Below, in pieces: positions 1-5,372 of a DNA stretch of 5,372 bases. This DNA is from Ignavibacteria bacterium (GTDB lineage Bacteria > Bacteroidota > Ignavibacteria > UBA10030 > UBA6906), in assembly GCA_029859455.1 (NCBI GenBank), contig JAOUDE010000192.1:1-5372 (forward strand). The letters run 5' to 3'. The position numbers and the translations under genes were made by a program. Positions within the stretch are counted from its first letter, which is position 1. The number at the start of each line of letters is the position of its first letter. The notes beneath the pieces were generated by a model that was not told where the DNA came from, did not search any database, and worked only from the letters and a program-made list of their open reading frames with translations.

Positions 1-1
1 G

Positions 2-745
2 ATCCATCTTGCCGCACGGGCCGGCGTGAGGCCGTCCCTCCTGCAGCCGGAGCTCTATTATGATGTGAACGTCATGGGAACAGTCCGCCTGCTCGAGACA
101 ATGCGGCGGAACAGCGTCACCAGGATGCTGTTCGCCTCATCTTCCTCCGTGTATGGCAACAATCCCAAGACACCGTTTTCGGAGAGCGACAATGTCGATA
201 TGCCGGTCTCCCCGTATGCGGCGACGAAGAAGGCGGGCGAACTGCTCTGCCATACGTTCCATCATCTGTACCGGTTCGATATTTTCTGCCTGAGGTTCTT
301 CACGGTCTATGGTCCGCGGCAACGGCCTGAAATGGCGATCCACAAGTTTGCCAGAGAGATCATGGAAGGAAAACCGATCACGATGTATGGTGACGGGACA
401 TCACGGCGGGACTACACTTACATTGATGATATCATTGACGGAATCACCGGGTGCTTCTCGTCCCTCAAAGGATATGAAGTTCTGAACCTGGGAGAATCTC
501 AGACGATCACACTCGCCGATCTGATCGCGACCCTCGAAGAAGCGATCGGAAAGAAAGCAGATCTTCGACAGGAGCCGATGCAGCCGGGAGATGTGGTCAC
601 AACCTTCGCTGATATCGAAAAGGCCCGGCGTCTGGTCGGATACAACCCGCGCTGGCCTGTCGACAAGGGGATCGCCCGGTTCGTTGCGTGGCTCCGGGAG
701 ATGGATCCCGAAATCGTTCAACACATTCAATCAACTAAACGCTAA
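2..745 (+). CDS. NAD-dependent sugar-nucleotide epimerase, UDP-glucuronate/UDP-glucose 4-epimerase-like (5' partial)
   Basis: An extended SDR epimerase that likely interconverts a UDP-hexose or UDP-hexuronate at C4 in the cytoplasm. The reading frame is open to the left edge and already reads IHLAARAGVRPS, an internal family motif, so the GTG at 26 is not the real start. Roughly 75-95 N-terminal residues, including the GxxGxxG nucleotide-binding loop, lie upstream of the window. Counting visible residues from position 2, the catalytic triad is S47 (in SSSSVYG), Y72 and K76 (YAATK). RFFTVYGPRQRPEMAIHKF and GDGTSRRDYTYIDD follow and form the substrate-binding half. MQPGDVVTTFAD carries Thr201 where E. 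coli GalE has its bulky gatekeeper Tyr299; a Thr there and MQPGDV are common in UDP-glucuronate 4-epimerases. The stop is 9 nt before the next gene, so they are probably cotranscribed. The epimerase family is secure; the exact substrate is not, and a related dehydratase is possible. Confidence 0.9.
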   Translation: MHLAARAGVRPSLLQPELYYDVNVMGTVRLLETMRRNSVTRMLFASSSSVYGNNPKTPFSESDNVDMPVSPYAATKKAGELLCHTFHHLYRFDIFCLRFFTVYGPRQRPEMAIHKFAREIMEGKPITMYGDGTSRRDYTYIDDIIDGITGCFSSLKGYEVLNLGESQTITLADLIATLEEAIGKKADLRQEPMQPGDVVTTFADIEKARRLVGYNPRWPVDKGIARFVAWLREMDPEIVQHIQSTKR

Positions 746-746
746 A

Positions 747-754
747 GAACGAAC
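747..754 (+). repeat. GAACGAAC junction octamer, copy 1
   Basis: GAACGAAC begins two bases after the stop of the first epimerase and ends directly at the ATG of the next gene. The same octamer lies at 2058-2065, again two bases after a stop codon. In this copy it fills the place of a ribosome binding site, yet it has no strong Shine-Dalgarno match. Its function is unknown and it may be chance. Confidence 0.5.
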
Positions 755-2056
755 ATGAAGAATGAATTCCTGAAGAAAATTGACGCGAAGGAAGCGGTGG
801 TGGGAATCGTCGGGCTGGGATACGTGGGGCTTCCGCTGATGCTCTGCTTTGCCGAGAAGGGTTTTCACGTTGTCGGACTGGATGTGGATTCCCGCAAGAC
901 GACCGATCTGATGAACGGGAAATCGTATATCAAACATATCCCTGCAGAACGGATCCGGAAGGCGGTCGATTCCGGCCTGGTGAAGGCGACGGTCGACTAC
1001 AGCGAGGCGAAGAGCTGTGATGCGATTCTGATCTGCGTTCCGACTCCGCTGAGCAAGAACCGTGAACCGGATCTCTCCTATATCGTGGCGACCTGTGAAG
1101 CGATTGCGCCTCATCTGAGGAAGGGCCAGCTGATCGTTCTGGAATCGACCACCTATCCCGGGACGACGGAGGAAGTCATGGTGCCGCTGCTCGAAAAGAG
1201 CGGGCTGAAGACAGACAGGGATATCTATGTCGGATTCTCGCCCGAGAGGGAGGACCCGAACAGGACCGATTTCAGTACCGCATCGATCCCCAAAGTGGTC
1301 GGTGCAACATCGCCTGACGGGCTCGCTGTTGCGAAACATCTCTACGAACAGGTGATCGTGAAGATGATCCCGGTTTCATCCCCGTCCGTTGCCGAGGCGA
1401 CCAAACTGATGGAGAACATCTTCCGTTCCGTAAACATCGCGCTGGTCAACGAACTGAAGGTCACCTTCATGAAGATGGGGATCGACATCTGGGAAGTGAT
1501 CGAGGCGGCGAAGACGAAACCGTTCGGTTACATGCCGTTCTACCCGGGGCCCGGGCTGGGAGGCCACTGCATTCCGATCGATCCGTTTTATCTGACCTGG
1601 AAGGCGCGGGAGTATGATGTGACCACCAAGTTCATTGAACTGGCAGGAGAGATCAATACCGCAATGCCCGATTTCGTGGTCTCCAGGGTGATGGAGGTCC
1701 TGAACATGTTCGGGAAGCCGCTGAAGGGTTCGAAGATTCTCCTGATGGGACTGGCCTACAAATCGAATGTGGATGACGACCGTGAATCGCCCTCGTATCA
1801 TCTCATTGAGAAACTGGAGGGGAAGGGCGCGACGGTCAGCTATCATGACCCGCACGTGCCGGAGATACGGCCTTCACGGGAATACGCGAAGTACGCGGGC
1901 CGTACGTCGGTCCCGGTCGAAACGGGCTATGATCTCATACTGATCTCCACGGCGCACGATGCGTTCCAGGGGATCGACTGGGCTTCGCTCAAGACTCCGA
2001 TCGTTGACACCAGGAATCTTATCCGCGACGGCGGGGAACTGGTATTCAAGGCTTAG
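755..2056 (+). CDS. wbpA: UDP-N-acetyl-D-glucosamine 6-dehydrogenase (WbpA/TviB type)
   Basis: A cytoplasmic enzyme that oxidises C6 of UDP-GlcNAc in two NAD+-dependent steps to give UDP-GlcNAcA. The 433-residue length and the layout match Pseudomonas aeruginosa WbpA, including the N-terminal KEAVVGIVGLGYVGLPLM. The Rossmann loop GLGYVG is at residues 20-25. The catalytic-loop motif ESTTYPGTTEE is at 130-140. K217 and N221 (EATKLMEN) match the conserved Lys/Asn pair of the family. The catalytic thiol is C272 in PGPGLGGHCIPIDPFYLTW; isoleucine replaces the lysine of UDP-glucose dehydrogenases (CLPK), as is usual in the WbpA branch. The C-terminal nucleotide-binding domain has GLAYKSNVDDDRESPS. 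The ATG at 755 gives the expected N-terminus, although the Shine-Dalgarno match is weak. The adjacent wbpP/tviC-like gene supports a UDP-HexNAcA pathway. UDP-ManNAc or UDP-GalNAc as substrate is less likely but not excluded. Confidence 0.93.
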   Translation: MKNEFLKKIDAKEAVVGIVGLGYVGLPLMLCFAEKGFHVVGLDVDSRKTTDLMNGKSYIKHIPAERIRKAVDSGLVKATVDYSEAKSCDAILICVPTPLSKNREPDLSYIVATCEAIAPHLRKGQLIVLESTTYPGTTEEVMVPLLEKSGLKTDRDIYVGFSPEREDPNRTDFSTASIPKVVGATSPDGLAVAKHLYEQVIVKMIPVSSPSVAEATKLMENIFRSVNIALVNELKVTFMKMGIDIWEVIEAAKTKPFGYMPFYPGPGLGGHCIPIDPFYLTWKAREYDVTTKFIELAGEINTAMPDFVVSRVMEVLNMFGKPLKGSKILLMGLAYKSNVDDDRESPSYHLIEKLEGKGATVSYHDPHVPEIRPSREYAKYAGRTSVPVETGYDLILISTAHDAFQGIDWASLKTPIVDTRNLIRDGGELVFKA

Positions 2057-2057
2057 G

Positions 2058-2065
2058 GAACGAAC
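2058..2065 (+). repeat. GAACGAAC junction octamer, copy 2
   Basis: Second copy of the octamer at 747-754, at the same offset (two bases) after a stop codon. Here 17 more bases follow before the next ATG, including GAGG at 2067-2070, a possible ribosome binding site with long (12-nt) spacing. Confidence 0.5.
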
Positions 2066-2082
2066 TGAGGAAACAGAACACA

Positions 2083-3021
2083 ATGCGTTATCTGGTTACG
2101 GGGGCCGCCGGATTTATCGGCTCCAACATCATGGAAGAGCTCCTTCGCCGCGGGCTGGAGGTCAGAGGGATCGATAATTTCGCAACCGGGAGAAGAGAGA
2201 ACGTGGAAGCGTTCCTGTCGAAGACGGAGTTCATCGAAGGCGATATCCGGGATGCCGGGACAATGCGGAAAGCGATGGCAGGTATTGACGTGATCCTCCA
2301 TCAGGCAGCGATCCCTTCGGTTCCGCGTTCGATCTCCGATCCGGTGACGACGAATGATGTCAATGTCAACGGGACACTGAACATCCTGAATATCGCCCGG
2401 GAGGCAGGGGTCAGGCGGATTGTCAACGCCTCTTCCTCGTCCGTCTACGGGGACTCGCCGACGCTGCCGAAGAACGAAGAAATGGCAACCAATCCGCTGT
2501 CGCCGTATGCTGTCTCCAAACTTGCAGCCGAGCGGTATTGTTCGGTGTTCTCGAAGATCTATGGCCTGGAGGCGGTCTCGCTCCGCTATTTCAACGTGTT
2601 CGGGCCGCGCCAGGACCCGACATCCCAGTACTCGGCGGTGATCCCAAAGTTCATAAAGGCGATGCAGGCGGGTGATCAGCCGATGGTATACGGGGACGGC
2701 GAGCAGTCACGAGATTTCACCTATGTTGCCAATGTTGTCGAGGCGAACCTGCTCGCCGCGGAGGCGGAGTTCGAGGCAGGCGTCTCGGTGAACTGCGCCT
2801 GCCATGAGCGGACAACCCTGAATGATCTGGTGAAACAGTTGAACGTTCTGCTCGGGACGAAGATCGCGCCGCAGTATGCCGATCCGCGCCCCGGTGATAT
2901 CAAGCACTCGTATGCGGATATTGGACTCGCAAAGAAGACGATCGGATTTTCGCCCGCGATCGGTTTCCGGAAGGGACTGGAGTTGACGGTCGACTGGTAC
3001 GGGGCGGACAGGAACAGATGA
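2083..3021 (+). CDS. wbpP: UDP-N-acetylglucosamine/UDP-GlcNAcA 4-epimerase (WbpP/TviC type)
   Basis: An extended SDR that inverts C4 of UDP-N-acetylhexosamines or their uronic acids (UDP-GlcNAc/UDP-GalNAc, or UDP-GlcNAcA/UDP-GalNAcA). The protein is complete at 312 residues, somewhat shorter than P. aeruginosa WbpP (about 341). The NAD-binding GAAGFIG is at residues 7-13. HQAAIPSVPRSISDP starts at H73 and closely resembles the WbpP loop HQAALGSVPRSIVDP. The catalytic residues are S118 in ASSSSVYG, Y142 and K146 (YAVSK). RYFNVFGPRQDPTSQYSAVI and GDGEQSRDFTYV complete the substrate site. In GDIKHSYAD, S276 occupies the gatekeeper position held by Tyr299 in E. coli GalE; a small residue there admits the N-acetyl group. 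The gap to the preceding dehydrogenase is 26 nt, and the order dehydrogenase then epimerase matches tviB-tviC of the Vi antigen locus. Whether it acts before or after C6 oxidation cannot be read from sequence. Confidence 0.9.
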   Translation: MRYLVTGAAGFIGSNIMEELLRRGLEVRGIDNFATGRRENVEAFLSKTEFIEGDIRDAGTMRKAMAGIDVILHQAAIPSVPRSISDPVTTNDVNVNGTLNILNIAREAGVRRIVNASSSSVYGDSPTLPKNEEMATNPLSPYAVSKLAAERYCSVFSKIYGLEAVSLRYFNVFGPRQDPTSQYSAVIPKFIKAMQAGDQPMVYGDGEQSRDFTYVANVVEANLLAAEAEFEAGVSVNCACHERTTLNDLVKQLNVLLGTKIAPQYADPRPGDIKHSYADIGLAKKTIGFSPAIGFRKGLELTVDWYGADRNR

Positions 3022-3036
3022 TTGCACATAATTTTT

Positions 3037-3044
3037 GAGGTGAT
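3037..3044 (+). promoter_or_regulatory. Shine-Dalgarno site GAGGTGAT
   Basis: GAGGTGAT is complementary to the 16S rRNA 3' tail (AUCACCUC) and ends 3 nt before the GTG at 3048. It is the strongest ribosome binding site in the window and decides the GTG start of the AlgD-like gene. Long GGTGAT-containing matches are common in methanogenic archaea, but bacteria can also use this stretch of the tail. Confidence 0.8.
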
Positions 3045-3047
3045 AGA

Positions 3048-4361
3048 GTGAACGTCAGTATTTTCGGGCTCGGGTATGTCGGAACGGTGACTGCCGCGTG
3101 CCTTACGCGGTACGGACACACCGTGATCGGTGTCGACCCCAATGATTTCAAGACAGGCTGCATCAACAGCGGGAACTCCCCGATCGTGGAGCCGGGGCTC
3201 GATGAGCTCCTGCGCCAGGGAGTGGAGTCACACCGGCTGTCTGCGACCGAGAATGCGGAAAAAGCCGTGCTTGCCACCGATCTGTCTCTGGTCTGTGTCG
3301 GTACACCGAGCAACCAGAACGGAAGCCTCGACCTTGACTACGTCTGGCGGGTGGCGGAACAGCTCGGGAAGATTCTGAAGAAGAAAAGCACGTTCCACGG
3401 AGTGGTGATACGGAGTACCGTCCTTCCGGGGACGGTCGAGGAAGTGGCGCGGCGAATCGAGGAAGCATCGGGAAAGAAGCATGGAGAGGGGTTTGGCATC
3501 GCATCGAACCCGGAGTTCCTCCGCGAGGGGACGTCGGTATATGATTTCGACAACCCGCCGTATACCGTTGTCGGAACCGCCAACAACAAGATGAGATCAT
3601 TGCTGAATGATCTGTACCAGAAGGTTTCTGCGCCGATTCATTTTGTGCAGATCAGGGAGGCCGAGCTTCTGAAGTATGCCTGCAACGCGTATCATGCCGT
3701 GAAAGTTGCGTTCGCGAACGAAATCGGCTCCATCGCGAAGGAACTGAGCATCGACAGTCACGCCGTGATGAATATCTTCTGTGAGGATACGAAACTGAAC
3801 ATTTCGGCGGCGTACCTGAAGCCGGGGTTTGCGTTCGGAGGGTCGTGTCTGCCGAAGGATGTCCGTGCGATCACGCATGAGGCGCGAACGCTCGACCTGG
3901 AAACACCTCTCCTCACTTCGCTCATTCCGAGCAACGACTATCAGATCCAGCGTGCGGTTGACTGGGTCATTGGACAGGGAAAGAAGAAGATCGGAATACT
4001 CGGACTGAGTTTCAAAAGTGACACGGATGACATGCGCGAGAGTCCGATCGTCCGTATGGTGGAAACCCTGGTGGGCAAAGGATATGATATCTCGATTTAT
4101 GATTCGAACGTCAGTCTCTCCCGTGTCCTGGGAGCAAACCGGAGTTACATCGAGCAGGAGATCCCCCATATTTCAACCCTCCTGAAGGAAGAGATCGACC
4201 AGGTTCTGAGCGATGCCGAGGTCGTCGTGGTGGCGAACAGGGGAGCGGAGTTCGCTCCGGCCCTTTCAGAAATCTCAGATGGCGTGGCGGTCCTTGACCT
4301 GGTACGGATCCTGGACCCCGGGCAGCAGCCTCCATCGCGGTATGAGGGGGTTGCGTGGTAA
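3048..4361 (+). CDS. algD: GDP-mannose 6-dehydrogenase (AlgD type)
   Basis: A cytoplasmic four-electron dehydrogenase that oxidises GDP-mannose to GDP-mannuronate with 2 NAD+. At 437 residues it matches P. aeruginosa AlgD (436) nearly end to end. MNVSIFGLGYVG opens the NAD-binding domain, with the glycine loop at residues 7-12. KSPIVEPGL-like (NSPIVEPGL), VCVGTPSNQNGSLDL, VIRSTVLPGTVEEV and NPEFLREGT follow in family order. K209 and N213 (ELLKYACN) and the catalytic C267 with K270 (PGFAFGGSCLPKD) form the active site. The FAFGGSCLPKD form is typical of AlgD rather than UDP-glucose dehydrogenase (usually GPGFGGSCFPKD). The C-terminal domain has GLSFKSDTDDMRESP, and the protein ends in EGVAW where AlgD ends in EGICW. 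The GTG start is supported by GAGGTGAT just upstream. It follows the epimerase gene by 26 nt. No alginate polymerase, epimerase or lyase gene is in view, so the product may enter another polysaccharide. Substrate is inferred from resemblance. Confidence 0.92.
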   Translation: MNVSIFGLGYVGTVTAACLTRYGHTVIGVDPNDFKTGCINSGNSPIVEPGLDELLRQGVESHRLSATENAEKAVLATDLSLVCVGTPSNQNGSLDLDYVWRVAEQLGKILKKKSTFHGVVIRSTVLPGTVEEVARRIEEASGKKHGEGFGIASNPEFLREGTSVYDFDNPPYTVVGTANNKMRSLLNDLYQKVSAPIHFVQIREAELLKYACNAYHAVKVAFANEIGSIAKELSIDSHAVMNIFCEDTKLNISAAYLKPGFAFGGSCLPKDVRAITHEARTLDLETPLLTSLIPSNDYQIQRAVDWVIGQGKKKIGILGLSFKSDTDDMRESPIVRMVETLVGKGYDISIYDSNVSLSRVLGANRSYIEQEIPHISTLLKEEIDQVLSDAEVVVVANRGAEFAPALSEISDGVAVLDLVRILDPGQQPPSRYEGVAW

Positions 4362-4369
4362 ATCCCCAA

Positions 4370-4377
4370 TCACGTGA
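4370..4377. repeat. Palindrome TCACGTGA just after the algD-like stop
   Basis: A perfect 8-bp palindrome beginning 9 nt after the stop codon. It could be a protein-binding site, but 8 bp is short enough to occur by chance. It is not followed by a T-run and is not a typical terminator. Confidence 0.4.
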
Positions 4378-4410
4378 CCGTCATCACACCACCAGAGACA
4401 GGAACTGCTC

Positions 4411-4439
4411 ATTCTATTCGACCGGATTCAATAGACCGG
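4411..4439 (+). repeat. Imperfect tandem repeat ending in GACCGG
   Basis: ATTCTATTCGACCGG (4411-4425) is followed directly by ATTCAATAGACCGG (4426-4439). Both begin with ATTC and end with GACCGG. The same stretch also contains the dyad TCTATT (4413-4418) / AATAGA (4430-4435), so it can be read as a repeated operator-like site or a small hairpin. Function unknown. Confidence 0.5.
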
Positions 4440-4478
4440 CCCGGGCGGTAGTTGTACCCTGGATCACATGAATACCGG
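4422..4478. repeat. Inverted repeat CCGGATTCA / TGAATaCCGG
   Basis: CCGGATTCA (4422-4430) pairs with TGAATACCGG (4469-4478), leaving one bulged A. The 38 nt between the arms include the palindrome GCCCGGGC (4439-4446) and the small hairpin GGTA-GTTG-TACC (4447-4458). This may be a folded RNA element or an extended 3' untranslated region of the upstream operon. Confidence 0.45.
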
Positions 4479-4507
4479 CTGGCGTTCCGTATTGTTGTTC
4501 TAACGCA

Positions 4508-4624
4508 CAGCAGGGTCGAACGAAGTCGGGAATGAGTTGCATGCGAGCGTTCTCCGGTGTATCTTTTGGTGCACCTCAGAGAACCTCCCCGGTCTCTTCA
4601 CACTGACTCGGTCTCCCCCTGCTG
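4508..4624. repeat. Long-range inverted repeat CAGCAGGG / CCCTGCTG
   Basis: A perfect 8-bp inverted repeat, CAGCAGGG (4508-4515) and CCCTGCTG (4617-4624), encloses 101 nt. The hairpin at 4549-4584 lies inside it. A nested arrangement can indicate structured RNA, but an 8-bp match in about 340 nt could also arise by chance. Confidence 0.35.
4549..4584 (+). repeat. Two-part hairpin GTTCTC/GAGAAC with inner GGTG/CACC
   Basis: GTTCTC (4549-4554) pairs with GAGAAC (4579-4584). Inside, GGTG (4556-4559) pairs with CACC (4572-4575) around a 12-nt loop containing TTTT. The internal loop is asymmetric, 1 nt by 3 nt. The competing palindrome GGTGCACC (4568-4575) overlaps the inner stem. It could be a regulatory leader hairpin or a weak terminator; no T-run follows the stem. 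Confidence 0.4.
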
Positions 4625-4699
4625 AAGAACCCTGGACGCCACAATCGTGGATACGATCTTACTCATTAACGCAAAGAGAATGGCCGCACAGGGCCGAGC

Positions 4700-5372
4700 A
4701 TGAAAGGCAATCATTCAGCGCTTTTTGACATCCTGAAACTGGAGGAATCGGCTCTTGCAGGGCTTCCGGTTCAGGACGACCTGGACAGATTCCTCTACGA
4801 ACGCTATCTCGATAAGGAATCACGGGGAGGATGGAAGCTGAAGGCGTACTACGCCCTGAGGCCATTCATTCCGAGACCGGTTCAGCTGATGCTCAGGAAA
4901 AACTACACGGCGAAACAGGAGGCGAGGAGTTTCCCCGCATGGCCTGTTGAACCGGTGATTGCAGACGCGGCCCGGAATGTTCTGACCGCAGCGGCGGGGA
5001 AGGGTCCCGTCCACAGACTCTCATTCTGGCCGAAGGACAGGAAGTTCGCGTTCGTCATCACTCATGACGTCGAATGGGATGCGGGACTCCGGATCGCACC
5101 TGACATTGCCGCGATCGAACAGCGCCACGGGTTCACTTCCTCCTGGAACATCGTTCCGGAGCGGTATCCGATCGACTGGAAGATCGTCGATCGTCTCCGG
5201 GCAGACGGGTTTGAAATCGGTGTGCACGGGCTGAAGCATGACGGGAAGCTGTTTCAAAGCCATAGCCTGTTTCAGAAGCGGTTGAAAAAGATACACCAGT
5301 ATGCAAAGGATTGGAACGCGGTCGGCTTTCGTTCGCCGGCAACTCTCAGGAACCTGGAGTGGATGCCGGAGC
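4700..5372 (+). CDS. Polysaccharide deacetylase family protein, NodB/CE4-like (3' partial)
   Basis: Likely a metal-dependent deacetylase acting on N- or O-acetylated sugars. The ATG at 4700 is the only usual start codon after the in-frame stop at 4667-4669, but no clear ribosome binding site precedes it. The frame runs off the right edge after 224 full codons. Residues 1 to about 115 form an N-terminal segment without a signal peptide or obvious membrane helix, including FIPRPVQLMLRKNY and FPAWPVEP. The NodB-like part then shows three motifs in order: ITHDVEW with D123 and E125 (residues 120-126), HGLKH with H176 and H180 followed by DGKLF, and GFRSPA with R211 and P213. Canonical CE4 enzymes have TFDD; here the D-V-E form puts the second acid two residues after the first, as in DVD/DVE-type relatives. 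Lack of a signal suggests action in the cytoplasm, perhaps on a lipid-linked intermediate. Substrate is unknown. Confidence 0.85.
   Translation, partial: MKGNHSALFDILKLEESALAGLPVQDDLDRFLYERYLDKESRGGWKLKAYYALRPFIPRPVQLMLRKNYTAKQEARSFPAWPVEPVIADAARNVLTAAAGKGPVHRLSFWPKDRKFAFVITHDVEWDAGLRIAPDIAAIEQRHGFTSSWNIVPERYPIDWKIVDRLRADGFEIGVHGLKHDGKLFQSHSLFQKRLKKIHQYAKDWNAVGFRSPATLRNLEWMPE

Larger units (their letters stand above)
4362..4699. other. 338-nt intergenic region, dyad-rich, no convincing gene
   Basis: This stretch separates the sugar-nucleotide genes from the deacetylase gene. Short open frames here (for example a TTG-started one at 4537-4728) lack a ribosome binding site, show no recognisable protein and overlap the next gene. 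No tRNA, T-run terminator or clear TATA/BRE or -35/-10 promoter is visible. It does contain several inverted repeats and one imperfect tandem repeat, listed separately. It probably holds the end of the upstream transcript and the promoter of the deacetylase gene, although neither can be placed. Confidence 0.7.

Noticed and set aside
26..28. GTG as the true start of the first epimerase
   Set aside because: The frame is open upstream to the window edge and encodes the family motif HLAARAG, so the gene begins outside the window.
731..1339. Long minus-strand open frame (202 codons) opposite the WbpA-like gene
   Set aside because: It lies entirely within well-supported genes on the other strand, its translation is rich in Arg/His/Pro without any recognisable motif, and such frames are expected opposite coding sequence of this composition.
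3597..4169. Minus-strand open frame (190 codons) opposite the AlgD-like gene
   Set aside because: It is fully inside a gene with clear family motifs and shows no motif of its own.
4362..4410. Intrinsic terminator after the AlgD-like gene
   Set aside because: The palindrome TCACGTGA is short and no T-run follows it.
4508..4530. Possible tRNA T-arm (GGGTCGAACG resembles GGTTCGAA)
   Set aside because: No matching acceptor, D-arm or anticodon arm could be found around it on either strand.
4537..4728. 63-codon plus-strand open frame in the gap, starting with TTG
   Set aside because: No ribosome binding site, unusual composition, no family resemblance, and it overlaps the start of the deacetylase gene in another frame.

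Overview
The window is a nucleotide-sugar gene cluster followed by the start of a carbohydrate-deacetylase gene, all on the + strand. Four closely spaced genes fill positions 2-4361 and look like one transcription unit (gaps of 9, 26 and 26 nt). They alternate epimerase, dehydrogenase, epimerase, dehydrogenase. In order they are: an extended short-chain dehydrogenase/reductase (SDR) epimerase that looks like a UDP-glucuronate/UDP-hexose 4-epimerase, with its 5' end outside the window; a WbpA/TviB-type UDP-GlcNAc 6-dehydrogenase; a WbpP/TviC-type UDP-HexNAc(A) 4-epimerase; and an AlgD-type GDP-mannose 6-dehydrogenase. A 338-nt gap (4362-4699) with no convincing gene follows. It holds several dyad symmetries and an imperfect tandem repeat. 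The window ends inside a NodB-like polysaccharide deacetylase gene that starts at 4700.

Together the genes would supply acidic sugar donors. UDP-GlcNAc would be oxidised to UDP-GlcNAcA and epimerised to UDP-GalNAcA (or UDP-GlcNAc epimerised to UDP-GalNAc). GDP-mannose would be oxidised to GDP-mannuronate. The first epimerase would interconvert a gluco/galacto pair. Such donors feed acidic capsules, exopolysaccharides, O-antigens or, in archaea, S-layer and archaellin glycans. The deacetylase could remove N- or O-acetyl groups from the product or an intermediate. No glycosyltransferase, polymerase or flippase lies in the window, so the final glycan is unknown.

The organism cannot be fixed from this sequence. 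The base composition looks mid-50s % GC by eye. Glycine codons are often GGA/GGG, and CGN and AGG/AGA arginine codons are mixed. One gene has a GAGGTGAT ribosome binding site before a GTG start. That pattern would fit a methanogenic archaeon such as a member of the Methanomicrobiales, but a bacterium is not excluded. I see no rRNA, tRNA, CRISPR array, insertion sequence or integrase. I found no clearly new system; the points most worth a second look are the mixed UDP-HexNAcA plus GDP-ManA gene set and the dyad-rich gap.
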